This document shows positions 48,991 to 60,262 of a stretch of 64,000 nt of DNA, piece by piece (within the stretch, counting starts at the first letter, position 1; each line of letters begins with the position of its first letter). This DNA is from Pomphorhynchus laevis (Eukaryota; Acanthocephala; Palaeacanthocephala; Echinorhynchida; Pomphorhynchidae). The DNA lies in the NCBI GenBank assembly GCA_012934845.2, contig WNNJ02000487.1, positions 186,001-250,000 on the forward strand. Reading direction: 5' to 3'. The notes beneath the pieces are model-generated. The model saw only the letters and a program-made list of their open reading frames with translations. It was not told where the DNA came from and made no database searches. A program made the translations under genes and the position numbers.

Positions 48991-49190
48991 TGTTGGATGG
49001 TTAGTCTAGTCGGTAAGGCGTAGACCCACCGATCGAAAGAACCTAGGTTCGAATCTGAAAATAGTGTTTAAAAGGAAACTACAGCGGTACACAGCCTTCT
49101 GATAAGTCCGGGTGTACCATTTAACGGCAGTAGCGGACGAAACAATACCAGTAGGTCAAGCTAAAGTCTGGCATTATATGAGTCAAGGTG
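48991..49190 (+). mobile_element. tRNA-derived SINE with decayed hammerhead
   Basis: The head is tRNA-like: an A-box-like TGGTTAGTCTAGTCGG near 48998-49013 and a B-box GGTTCGAATC at 49046-49055, typical RNA polymerase III internal promoters. The body at 49088-49160 has a hammerhead-like layout. No oligo-A or simple-repeat tail is clear, and the end is uncertain because hairpins follow. Confidence 0.6.
49099..49157 (+). ncRNA. hammerhead-like motif in the SINE, probably inactive
   Basis: CTGATAA, stem II GTCCG/CGGAC (49106-49110 with 49134-49138, containing an inner GGTGTACC hairpin), GAAAC, and a GTC at 49155-49157. The core box has A where G is invariant (CTGATGA expected), and stem I pairing is only about 3 bp. 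Confidence 0.5.
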
Positions 49191-49216
49191 TATGGGGTTG
49201 GATGTAATGAAAATAC

Positions 49217-49321
49217 GATACCGTAGCTGGTTTCTGCTACGGTATCTACTAGATATCTACGGTATCTACGGCATCTACTGGATGACACAAAGTGATTTCT
49301 GCGAAATCACTTTGTGTCATC
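49217..49321. repeat. two perfect hairpins after the SINE
   Basis: 49217-49227 with 49236-49246 (GATACCGTAGC, 11 bp) and 49281-49299 with 49303-49321 (GATGACACAAAGTGATTTC, 19 bp, loop TGC). The phrase GGTATCTAC is reiterated between them. Confidence 0.9.
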
Positions 49322-49519
49322 TAGTAGTAAAAGTTGATGAACCAATAAAAACCAAAAACAATATAATTTATAGTTTCGTCTCTTGTTAGGACTTATTTTA
49401 TTTTTATTTAAAATGTTTTAAAATATTTTTATTCTGATTTATTTTACAAAAATATGGAGTTATGATATGTTGCTTACTTATGAATCAAATTATAATTGAT
49501 TTTATTATTAAAATAATTT

Positions 49520-50127
49520 ACTAATGACTGATCGCACTTAACAGCAGAGATTGATGCATTGCTATTTTTCGAAGTTATCAAATTAAACTGCTATGATAGA
49601 CATGACAGTTAAAATAGAAAGAGGAACCCTCCGTCCTTTTAAATTTCCAACAAGTTTTGCTGTGAAAATTATTAAGTTTGATTGCCTTAAAATCAAAGCA
49701 ACGTGATCCGATCCTTACGTTGAAAGCAAACATTGGTCAAAGCCATATCAATCTGCGCAAGGTATGCACGGACAAGGTAAAATACAAAAAATTAATAATA
49801 AAATAAATGATTTTACAAATAAATCATGTTTTATCTAGTGCTTTATCAACAGTTTTGTTGATCATATTATCACATTGTTGCAGAGGCAATCCGTTGAGAC
49901 GGAATGAAGGGGATTCGGCAATTGGCGGTGTCTGATTGTGCAACGATGTATTCTCTGTTTTCAGCTCTAAATGCTCAATTAAAGAATGATGATTTTCAGT
50001 GGGGACTACAGCATAACTATTTGATGATATTGTTTTATCAATTATTTGCTGGAAATGTACTGAGAAGCGCAACGGTAATGGATCAGTCTAAATAAACGCA
50101 TTGGGATCACATAAATCAGTGTATGAT
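49520..50127 (-). pseudogene. partial duplicate of the last PCGF exon (relic or alternative exon)
   Basis: 50127-49824 repeats 51845-51537, including the end of intron 8, the TTTATTTAG acceptor and the first 80-odd codons of exon 9 (DPLPLRFSV ... AESPSFRLNGLPLQQCDNM). A second block, 49520-49572, repeats 51093-51146 with about two differences, so the original copy was at least 750 bp and has lost or replaced its middle. The frame of the first block stays open for 87 codons from the acceptor (50087) to a stop at 49824. It could serve as a short alternative last exon; otherwise it is a decaying copy. Confidence 0.75.
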
Positions 50128-50364
50128 TCATTAAACAATTTGTGATTATTAATAATCATTAATTTTTAAATAATTAATCAATAAATAATTAAAAATTGCT
50201 AACAAAATTTTGCGAAATTGGTAACAAAATTTGAATCACCACACTCGTCGATAAAGAAACATGAAGATGGCGTCTTTTACCGCTTACTATACAAGGCAAA
50301 TAATTTGTTGACAAATAAAATCACAGAAAAATAATGTACACACAAGCTGATAGATGTCTTTAGT

Positions 50365-50370
50365 TTTATT
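50365..50370 (-). terminator. candidate poly(A) signal of the PCGF gene
   Basis: AATAAA on the minus strand, 52 bp after the stop codon at 50423. Position is right, but the motif is common in this composition. Confidence 0.5.
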
Positions 50371-50422
50371 CTATACAAAATCGACGATATACGAGAATTC
50401 ATTTCATCGCTGTTTACAACGT

Positions 50423-53400
50423 TCACTTCGATCTCCGTTTGCCTCCATAACAGAATCCAATTATAGACTTACGATGAATTTGTTCCACTAAATTCCCGAT
50501 TACTCTTCGACAAATATGTTCTATTACACGCGGGTTCTCTATAGGAGCAGCAGCTATGGCACTATGAGACAGCATATTTTCCTTAAATTCAATGCGATGT
50601 GAGAGTACGTCAGAGAGCGTTCGCTGTCGTCGAACTCGGTGTCGCGAAGCAAATAAGATTTTCAAATCCCGTCGTTGGTCACTACTACTCTTCGACGACA
50701 TATTATGGCAGGAAGGTTTCGAAGTAGTGAGAGGTGCAGCTCTGGGACGAATTTCGGGATACCGTTTCTTTACCGGGCTATTGAACGAACTGCATTTACT
50801 ACTTGACTGATTTTGCTGCTGCTCTTTCCTCAGTGATGACTTTACGTATTTTCGTTTTTTGTAATGCTGCGTATTATTCGAACTTGGTTTATTAACATGC
50901 TGCCGTCTGCTGGTAATCAGGTTTTGGTGGTGATAGTGATTTTCAATGCAGTTGCTGTTGATTACGATCGGAACGAAAGCCGGAGCATGCTGAATTGCTA
51001 CTGATCCAACTGTGGCGGAGTCAGAAGTAGAAGAAGAAAGAACTGCAGGAGAAGGAGCATGATACAATGTCAAACCGGCTGATTGAAAAAATGACGACGG
51101 ATCGCACTTAACAGCAGAGATTGATGCATTGCTATTTTTTGAAGTTGAGACTGGAGTTGTCGTGGAGGTAACGGCTGGTACGCAATAGTATATTGGTGTG
51201 CGTTTGTGTTTTTTCGACAATTCTATTCGATTAGTTGATAGTGCATGGCCATCAATTGGACTAGCGCCGTTGTCAATTGAATAATATCCCATTGAGGTTG
51301 CGCTATCTCTAAATGGCAAATTACTTGTTTTATCAAGTTTTATAGATTTAGGGTAAGATGAGCTTGATGTATTTGTTGTCAGACACCTGAAAATATTCTC
51401 GTTCACCTTAAAAGATTTATTAAATGTGAACTGGTAATTTAGTTTTGCTGCTGAACAAACATCGGGTGATGTGAAAGTATTCGGAACATCATCACTCTGA
51501 TGAGAATTTTGCTTAATGTTGCTTGTTTGATATTTTATCGTTTTATGTAACATTGTATCAACATTTTTGTTGCTCATATTATCACATTGTTGTAGAGGCA
51601 ATCCGTTGAGACGGAATGAAGGGGATTCGGCAATTGGCGGTGACTGATTGTGCAACGATGTATTCTCTGTTTTCAGCTCTAAATGTTCAATTAAAGGATG
51701 ATGATTTTTAATCGGGGCCACAGCATAACTATTGGCTGATAGTATTTTATCAGCCATTTGCTTGAAATCAATGTCTACTGAGAAGCGCAACGGTAATGGA
51801 TCAGTCTAAATAAACGCATTGAGATCACATAAATTAGTGTATGACTAATCAAAAATACCGCTGTCCAACATAAGGTTTGAGCCACGTCAGCCAATACCAA
51901 ACTCTCAGGAACCGGTATTTTGTGACCACTTCGGGTTATAGCCATGATGGCTATCTAAACATTTTCATAAAAAATTAAACGCTTATCAGATAGTTAAGAT
52001 GAACGATATTTAAGTGCTATTATAAATAAAACTTAAAATTATTTAACGGTAATATTGCTGTTTGTGGTTGCTATATAAATAAAATATTGTCAAAAATCAA
52101 AGATTTAAAATCTAATTGGAAAGTAAATACGAAGTAATCATATAAGTCTGCGAGCCTCATTTTATGAACTGCTGGAACCGTGAAAATTACTAGCAAGTCA
52201 AAGAATCCATATGCTACTACTCCATATCTTGTAGGGTGAATGATTTTTCATATGCACGAAATGCAATCGAGTCCAATTTGGCCATGCATATTAAAAGCTT
52301 TTCACTCATTACGGTAATAATTACACTGTAATACTCCATGTATTTTATTGTAAACGAATAAGAAAGCTATATCTTCTTAATATGTTACTAGCTAACAAAA
52401 TTTTTACTAATATTTTACTAATATTTTATATATGTTCATCATTTGCATTAGAGTTAATTATTATATCAAATTCGTCTTTGTTTAAAATTCTCTAAATTAA
52501 ATATTTAATATAAAGAATAATTAATATTTAATTAAATATTTAATTTAGAGAATTTTAAACATTGTTTTGCATTAGCTATCTTAAATTTACTGAATACAAT
52601 AGGAAAATAGTTAAAATTACATTAAAAATTTTAAAGTACCAGGTATTTATATTTTAAAAATATTTCTAAATTTTCGTTAAAAAGACTTGGCAGAATTGAA
52701 GCGACGCCGCATTGCAGTAATGACTACGTATTGAATATTTTCTTTTTAAATCTATAAAAAAATTGGGAAGCTCGTTTATAAAAAATCAAAATATGTTTCA
52801 ACTAAAGCGATTGTTACTAAAATAAACAAATGGTTACTGACAAATTTCGGATCACTCAAAAATACTTTTATAAATAAATAGCAAATAAATAAGTAATTTA
52901 TTAATAAATAATAAATAACTTAATAAAGTGAATTGCAGTAAAAGAAAACGAGTAAATTAGTATTATTACGAATATATCATATTAATATTAATATATTAAT
53001 ATTATTAATATATTAATTTTATTTGTAAATAGAATAGATTTTTAAAATTTACTAAATTATTAATAAATTTAAATAATAAATGTTTGAAATAGATTTAAAC
53101 AATAATATTTTAAAAACAAAATAGATTTTAAAAATTTACAAAAATTATATATAAACTAGAATTTTAAAATATTGCCTTTTGCACAAATAATAAGCAAATA
53201 TAAATACATCCAAAATTAAACATTAAACAAATTGGATTGATACATTAGTAAATGCACTAAATAAGTGCTTAATATAAACATTTAAAAAGTTATTTTATGT
53301 TGTCCCGCATACCAATGAAATATCAATGCGAAGAATAATAATTTAATTAAAATAATTATTTAATTAAATATTTGCCTTTTCAATTCAAATTTATTAATTT

Positions 53401-56400
53401 TAAGTGACAATTAGATGTCAAACTTTAGATTCGTTTACGACCAAATTGATTTTTTTAGCCCAAATAACATGAATTTCTAAATCACTCTAGCAAAACAAAT
53501 TCAAAAATAATGAAAATGATTTTGTATTGTGACCAAACGAATAGATTAATTAGCTACATTTAAAAAATGACGTAAAAACCAATCCATTGTGATTTAAGTG
53601 TGAAATATAGATAGGCGTTTGATCTGGCTATTAAGCAATAGGCAGATTGCTGAATAGGTGGGAATTACTCAATGTGATTGTAGCTTTATCAAATTTGTCA
53701 AGGCAATGAAGAAAAATTTAAGTAGCAAAAATTAAAAACTAAGAAATTTAAAAAAACAATTACTATTCTATATGAAAAATATTGTTTACTTTATAAAAAT
53801 GTTATTTATTTACTTTAACATCTAAGGGTATGCCAAACTTCAATCGGATATATTTAGCAACAACAGCTATTGGAATAATCGAGCTAGATTGAACATAGAT
53901 CGTAGGTAGTTTCTCCTAAACGAAAGTGTACAATGTAATTCTAATCAGTAGAAAATTGGGAATTTGTACTGAAACCGGATGATTGTCCCGTAAATCCATT
54001 GTTTGGGAATCACTAGAATATATATAAATAAAAATATTGATGGTATACATAAAATCGTCATTATACGTATTAAGGTCAGGTTGTAATGCAAAACATATAA
54101 GTTCTTGGCCATTCATTTGCTGCTGATCTTCGCTTCTAATGTCTGTGGACGATTCTTTACAGAGAAAATTATAATAAAAGTATTATAATATGATCACTGT
54201 TTAAAATACCTATTGACTCGGGCACCTTACTGAACTTACACACTCTCTTGTGTTCCTCTATTTTCAAATAATGCATAACATATTTTGTATCAAAAATTTA
54301 TTTCAGCAATTACCTTCAGGTAAATTGGGGATCAACTTATTGATCATGTTTTGAAGGGAAATATCAGCGCTATATAAGAAATAAGAATATGCAATTATAT
54401 AAGATATTTAAATTCAGAGTTTTTAAATTGAGCTTAATTCCTCACATTATGTTGTAACAAATAATAGGAAATTATACCCTTTAAAAGATTGGATTATCGC
54501 AAATTACTGGTTAAATTTAAAAACGATATTTTTACGTGAAATTATTAAAATGAATAATTTAATAGATATTTCATTATATATTATTTTGTTACATATAATA
54601 TATAATAAGTTATAACTTTTAAAGTAATCAAATTGACTCAACAATTAGCAATACAGATTTATTGATGTTTCGGCCGAATCCGAAACGTCAATAAATTGTA
54701 TGTTTTTTATTTCTCAAATTTTAGATAGTGAGATAACACAAGTAAATGTGTCATGCGCTTTATAGCAATTCAATTTTTCTAAGTTTTTGGCAGCAAATTA
54801 GCGTATCATCGGATACGATTCCTTTTGCAATCAGTAAATTTTTCCAGGAAATTAAAAAATATGCAGATACGCAATCTGATTTGTAACAACATAATATACA
54901 ATTTTCAATTGCTTTATACAAAAAGAGCTGTTGTTAAGATTATAAAAAGTATTGCCAGTAAGTAAATTTGTTAAATTATTTGTTTAGCATTCCGATAACG
55001 GATTTGTATCGAGAATTCGAATATCAAGAATTCTTTCAGTATAAGCAGATTGCGAAATTTAAAAATTCAGAAAATAATAATCACGTAATATGTTAATAAA
55101 ATTGTTTCACTATGAACTTTATACCATTCTTAAATGGCAATTTAATCGTGCTTATTACATTATATTATGCATATAGTAATTAATATATTAATCTCAAGTT
55201 TCTTAAATAATTACGAATGTTTTTCAATGAACACGATAACTTGAACGCATACTGTCCTATAGTAAGCATTAATCGACTATAAACTAGCGGCATTCTTTAA
55301 TTCGAGTAGTTTTAGGAGAGAGTATACAAATTAATAAAATAATTTAATATTATAAAGGGTATATAATATAAATCCTAGGTTGATCTTGAATTATATTAAA
55401 TTATACTATATCAGATATGATCAAATGGCTCTTCAGCATTTATCTAAATATTATAATATACAAGGTCAACCTATTTTTTCTTGTATACAAGAAAAAATAT
55501 ATACGGACCATTTTTTATTAAAGTTCATTTTTATTCAATTATGATTGAATCAGGACTAAAGTTTATTTCCTCGCTCTCTCTATATATATGGATGAATTAG
55601 CATGAATCCCAGAGATTTTAAATGCCATCAATAATATGTGTAAGGTATAATATTGGAAATGATTAAATTTAAAAACCTTAAATTGAACTTACCGTAAATT
55701 TACCCAAGGCTTAATTCGGTTTATTTCAACACCGCATACAGGGCAATATGTGCTTTTTCGCAGCCAGTTGAGAATACATGATTTGCAAACTTAGCAATCA
55801 AAACGAAATGATTAAATTTCTTTATAAATATCTCTGCGCAAAGTAGATGTTGATAAAATCTACACTTTAAATTGTATACGATACAAAGTTCAAGTTTCAA
55901 ACGACTATTATTTTATTAATTGTATAAATCATTCTTACTAGTAATAGAACACATCCTTCTACAAAAATATCAATTGACTCTTAAAACAAATTACTTTTTA
56001 TAAAATATAAAGTATTTTTATAAATTTTATAATACTTTAATTATAAATTATTAACACTAAATTATAAATTATTATCAAATTATAAATTATTAATAAATTA
56101 TAAATTATTTACACTTTAATAAATTAGTATAACACTTTATAAATTTTATAACACTTTCAATAATTCTGTTTAACGCTTTATTAATATATATAATATATAT
56201 ATTATATATTTATATATATTATATATTTATAATATATATATTATAAAGACATAAAAAGGTTAAAGAAATATAACAATAACTTTCAAATTCCAGCTAATGA
56301 CTCAATATAATCCGTAAATTACCACGAAGATCTCTTACATTTATGGAAATGCAGCCATTTGAGTGCACTTTCTCTGAAGGAAATTGACAAGTTTTGATAT

Positions 56401-59400
56401 GAAGAATATCGTTAATGACTGATGCTTACTTATTTTTTATCCTTATATATTTTTGTATCAATTATTTTGCCCATCGCCAATTGGCCGCAGTAGTTAATAA
56501 ATCAACTCAGATTAATATTAATATTATAATTATAATATTAATATTATAATATTATAATATTAATATTAATAATTTTAATTATTAAGATTGTATTATATTA
56601 TTAACAATTATATTATTGTATTATATTATAATATTATTATAATAATATATTATTATATATTAATATCCTATATATTATTGTCTTTCAAATTTTATAAATT
56701 TTATATTTTAATACTTTAGAAAGATAATATTTTAGAAATATAAAATACAATAATGAAATCGCTTCTCTGTATTAAATCGAAAACACCACATTTTTAGACA
56801 AGAAAGTTAAACATTTTACTTTTATCACTTTAACACATGAACACCGAATCATAATTTGACAATACATTTCGACTTATTACAAAACTCGTTTGCTACAATT
56901 TCATAGCAAAAGGCTATGAAATCATAAATGATAAAGGGTCTTGATAAAGGGACTCAATGCTTGTCTATAGTGCATAATATTTGTCTACATACTCAATATT
57001 AGTCTACAAGCTGATAAACTTGAGCGATGATTCGCTGCTACATCGAAATTTCTTATGCACGTGAGGTATTCGCTATCCACGTGAAATGATTAAACGCAGC
57101 AAAAACAATCGAAATTATGTGAAATTGTTTAATAAAGATGCGCTATCGTAATAATAACTTTTATAAGCAAATAAGTTGTATTTGTCATTAGAGAGTTATT
57201 TATATTTGGCATTTCATTGAACAATTATTGGAATTACATAGCTTTACTAAATAATTTACAATTCAATAATAATTTAAATATAAATAAATAATTATATACG
57301 ATTTTATATAATTAATATTTATTAAACGATATCCAAATTGATACTATAATTAATAATATACGCAAATTGAGTATACATATTTTATACTATTTTTAAATTA
57401 AAAATAATGCTAAATAGGATTTAAATAATTAAATTATAAATAATTATAAATAATTAATAAACGTTAGATAAGATTTAATGCAATTTATATCAAGTTAAAA
57501 TTTAAAATTGAAATTTAAAATAAAAGTAATTTTTTATGAATTGGCTAATAACATTTGATGCATTAGAATAAGGATTAAGACCCAAAATAGCAGCGAGGCC
57601 TAACACGTGATAATGACGTATTTCCTCTGATGAAATTTGCTTATTTAGTATCTTATTCTAATACAAAGTATATTATATATTATACATCCATAAAAGGTTT
57701 CTACATAATAGTTTAAATATATTTTTAATGATATTTTGTTGAAAATATTATTATATATTATTATTTTATTGTTATATTATATAAATAATATTTTATTATT
57801 TATATGTTATATTACTATATTATTAAATATTATTTTGTAGACCTGAATTCGTGTCTTTTGTTAATGATGGTTTTATAGACATTATATGAAAAAAACTTTT
57901 TATTCTTGCGAGCTTTCAACACACAGTGTCCTTTATAAGACATCATACTCAATATTAGTCTACAAGCTGATAAGCTTGAGCGATGATTCGCTGCTACATC
58001 AAAATTTCTTATGCATGTGAGGTATTTGCTATCCACGTGAAATGATTAAACGCAGCAAAAACAATCGAAATTATGTAAAATTGTTTAATAAAGATGCGCT
58101 ATCGTAATAATAACTTTTATAAGTAAATAAGTTGTATTCGCCATTATAAAGTTATTTATATTTGGCCCTTCATTGAACAATTATTGGAATTACATAGCTT
58201 ACTAAATAATTTACAAATTCAAGAATAATTTAGAATTAAACTTTAAAGTGGAAGTGAACTAGGAAAAACGCTGCTGTTTTATTAGGCTCACCGATTACTG
58301 TTGGCGTGCAGGACCCATTAGAGCGATATTACAATAATATCAGGTAACGGAGTCTACGTATATTAAATTATTTATAAATTAAACATAAGGATAAATAAAA
58401 ATCAAATTTATTAAATAATAAATAATTAAATAATAATAAATAATTGTTAGATAAGATTTTATAAATTATAACAAGTTCAAATTTAAAATTCAAATTTAAA
58501 ATAAAAAATCAATTTTTACAATATTCTGTTTGATGATATTTTTATAGTAACCTAGTTTGAACTGCAATTTCATCAGGTCCCTATTCTTCGACCCAACATA
58601 GTAACCTAGTTGAAAACATGTAAATCATATATATAACTATATTTAAATCATATAGTTAAATGTGGTTAATTAATGACGTCATTAATACGTCATCTGATTA
58701 ATAACGTATTTCTTCTGATTAAATTTGATAATCTAGTATCCTATTATAATACTTGGTATATTATTATATATTATAATATACATATTATAATATGTATCTA
58801 TTTAATTATTTAAATGATTTTGAAGAAAGCCAATATCATTACATATTGTTGCAATTCTTAAAATTTCATTATTTAATGTATTATATTTTATATTATATGG
58901 TATGCATGAATGCTCATGCAAAAACATTTTCTTGTGAATTTAAATGTCATATTTACGACATAAATATTTATGTCGTAAATATGACATTTTATATTATTTA
59001 TTTATATTATTTACATCATTATAATTATAATTATCTAGTGTATTTTATTCTAATACAAAGTATAGTATTTATTATCCATCCATAAAATTTTCCGCTTAAG
59101 ATTTTAAATTTATTTTTAATATTATTGTGTTGATTTATATATTTTACTATTTTCTGTTTTATGGTATTTTTATATAATTTATATCAAGTTAAAATAAAAA
59201 TCTAAAGTTAAAATAAAAGTCATTTTTATGAATTAACTAATAAATAACGGACGTTGTATCAGAATAAGGATTAGAGATCATCAGGAGGAACTGCTATGTT
59301 GCCAGGTTTCGATCTCTATTCCTCGACTTAACATAGCAGCAAGGCCAAATATGTGATAATGACGTATTTCCTATGATGAAATTTGATTATCTAGTATCTT

Positions 59401-60262
59401 ATTCTAATACAAAATATATTATTTATTGGCCATCCATAAAAATTTGCCACTTAAGAGTTTAAATTTATTTTTAATATTATTGTGTTGATTTATATATTTT
59501 ACTATTTTCTGTTTGATGGTATTTTTATAGTAACCTAGTTTAAAATATGTATCTATTAAATTATTTAAATGATTTTGAAGAAAGCCAATATCATTACATA
59601 TTGTTGCAATTCTTAAAATTTCATTATTTAATGTATTATATTTTATATTATATGGTATGCATGAATGCCCATGCAAAATATGGTATATGTTATATACCAT
59701 ATAACATTATATGGTATAATATTAACATTAAAAGTCACCAAACTGGAATGCCCAACACGATAATAGTTAGCGCACTTTTAGCACTCTTACACAATCACCT
59801 AACGACATTATTGATCAACATTATTAAATACTGATGAGATAAATTCTTGAGTAACGGAGTTAATTTTGTAAATTTGCACAGTTATATGATTCTATAATTC
59901 TGCATATTTCGCAGTTTTGAAAGCAATTCCAATATTTTCTTTTTTATCAACGAAGAAAATATATTGTGATTAATGTTGTCAAAAATACATCAAAAACCGT
60001 TTAGATTTCACATTTCATGTAGAAAAATGGAGTCATTGAAAAATGGTTTAGAAGAATGCAGTCATATCCAACTGAAACGGTTCAAAGACAGTATAGATTT
60101 ATATTTAAAATCGTATCGTTGTTTTTATTGACAAAGTAGAAAATACTTACAGTTATGCAGACACTCATCGATTTTTAAGCAATCAATCAAATAACCATTG
60201 CAAATTTGACATGTGAAATATTTGTTTATTTTTCCCGCAGATAATGATCTAGTCGTGAACAT
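50423..60262 (-). CDS. PCGF: Polycomb group RING finger protein (PCGF/Psc type), 9 exons
   Basis: Deduced exons on the minus strand: 60262-60151, 55789-55693, 54369-54314, 54257-54210, 54154-54049, 54012-53970, 53915-53814, 51954-51859, 51805-50423. All phases match and the product is 680 residues. Exons 1-2 encode a C3HC4 RING (residues about 18-60): FTCQICNGYLIDCLKIDECL, HNFCKSCILNWLRKSTYCPV. Exons 3-4 have SLQNMINKLIPNLPE, like TLQDIVYKLVPGL of the family. Exons 5-9 build the RAWUL ubiquitin-like fold: LICFALQPDLN, IPIAVVAKYIRLKFGIPL, PESLVLADVAQTLCW and PLPLRFSV. The 450-residue C-terminal tail is Ser/Asn/Gln-rich with basic runs (KKRKYVKSSLRKEQQQ, GGKRRSK), as in insect Psc/Su(z)2. The role is as partner of RING1 in PRC1 (H2A ubiquitylation, chromatin silencing; family knowledge). 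Start: the first ATG after an in-frame TGA. Introns of 36-56 bp mix with ones of 1.3-4.4 kb. Confidence 0.9.
51955..53813. other. PCGF intron 7
   Basis: AT-rich. It contains a perfect 30-nt inverted repeat (52480-52509 with 52531-52560, 21-nt loop). An open minus-strand stretch near 52310-52230 was considered as an exon and set aside. Confidence 0.5.
54658..54695. repeat. 16-nt hairpin in the 5' part of PCGF intron 2
   Basis: TTTATTGATGTTTCGG (54658-54673) and CCGAAACGTCAATAAA (54680-54695) pair with one mismatch; the loop is 6 nt. Confidence 0.8.
55472..55499. repeat. perfect 28-bp palindrome in PCGF intron 2
   Basis: TATTTTTTCTTGTA and its exact complement abut with no spacer. Confidence 0.85.
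56170..56680. repeat. AT microsatellites in PCGF intron 1
   Basis: Two runs: TATATAATATATATATTATA-type at about 56180-56250, and an ATTAATATTATAAT-type run at about 56515-56670. Confidence 0.75.
56989..57265 (+). repeat. 277-bp direct repeat, copy 1 (copy 2 at 57947-58225)
   Basis: Starts CATACTCAATATTAGTCTAC and ends near GGAATTACATAGCTTTACTA. The second copy differs at scattered positions (for example AAACTTGAGC against AAGCTTGAGC). Between the copies lies the inverted duplicate and a short element. Confidence 0.9.
57266..57690 (-). repeat. short non-autonomous element, copy M
   Basis: Reverse orientation, tail with ATATCCAAATTGATACTATA, middle with GAATTGGCTAATAACATTTG, core mostly lost (AAAATAGCAGCGAGGCCTAA), start ATTCTAATACAAAGTATATT. 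Most of it is within the long inverted duplicate of 31.3-31.8 kb. Confidence 0.8.
57395..57941 (-). repeat. long inverted duplication, arm 2 (arm 1 at 31279-31817)
   Basis: Reverse complement of arm 1 with few differences, including the simple AT tract (AATATAACAATAAAATAATA in arm 1 orientation) and the TCTTATAAAGGACACTGTGT end. Confidence 0.9.
57947..58225 (+). repeat. 277-bp direct repeat, copy 2
   Basis: See copy 1 at 56989-57265; identical over long runs such as GTGAAATGATTAAACGCAGC. Confidence 0.9.
58340..58780 (-). repeat. short non-autonomous element, copy N (rearranged)
   Basis: The tail (GGTAACGGAGTCTACGTATA) and start end (TAATCTAGTATCCTATTATA) are present. The core is patchy and flanked twice by ATAGTAACCTAGTT, a phrase otherwise found beyond the element end at 59526. 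Confidence 0.65.
58791..58923 (+). repeat. direct repeat, copy 1 (copy 2 at 59546-59678)
   Basis: About 130 bp, nearly identical (TATGTATCTATTTAATTATT ... GCATGAATGCTCATGCAAAA against ATTAAATTATT and GCCCATGC). The two open frames it produces share most of their residues but have no family support. Confidence 0.9.
58942..58989. repeat. perfect 48-bp palindrome without spacer
   Basis: AAATGTCATATTTACGACAT plus AAAT is followed at once by its exact reverse complement. Confidence 0.95.
59080..59540 (-). repeat. short non-autonomous element, copy O, with duplicated outer end
   Basis: The element proper is about 59178-59447 with core CTGCTATGTTGCCAGGTTTC and AACATAGCAGCAAGGCC. The 91-bp outer segment (AAGAGTTTAAATTTATTTTT, then ATTATTGTGTTGATTTATAT) occurs on both sides (59087-59177 and 59448-59538), so two elements are joined in tandem. 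Confidence 0.8.

Noticed and set aside
48991-49057. A functional tRNA gene
   Set aside because: The A and B boxes are present, but a proper acceptor stem and anticodon arm cannot be formed; it continues into a repeat body, so it is a SINE head.
50592-50810. 72-residue plus-strand frame
   Set aside because: Antisense shadow of the PCGF last exon.
52230-52310. Minus-strand open stretch in PCGF intron 7, first taken as the missing RAWUL exon
   Set aside because: The exon at 51954-51859 fits the family, the phases and the splice sites on both sides; this stretch has no good donor and would break the frame.
58792-59834. Two open frames of about 95 residues sharing most of their sequence
   Set aside because: They are products of a 130-bp direct repeat in AT-rich intron DNA, Tyr/Leu/Ile-rich by composition, with no domain or splice support.
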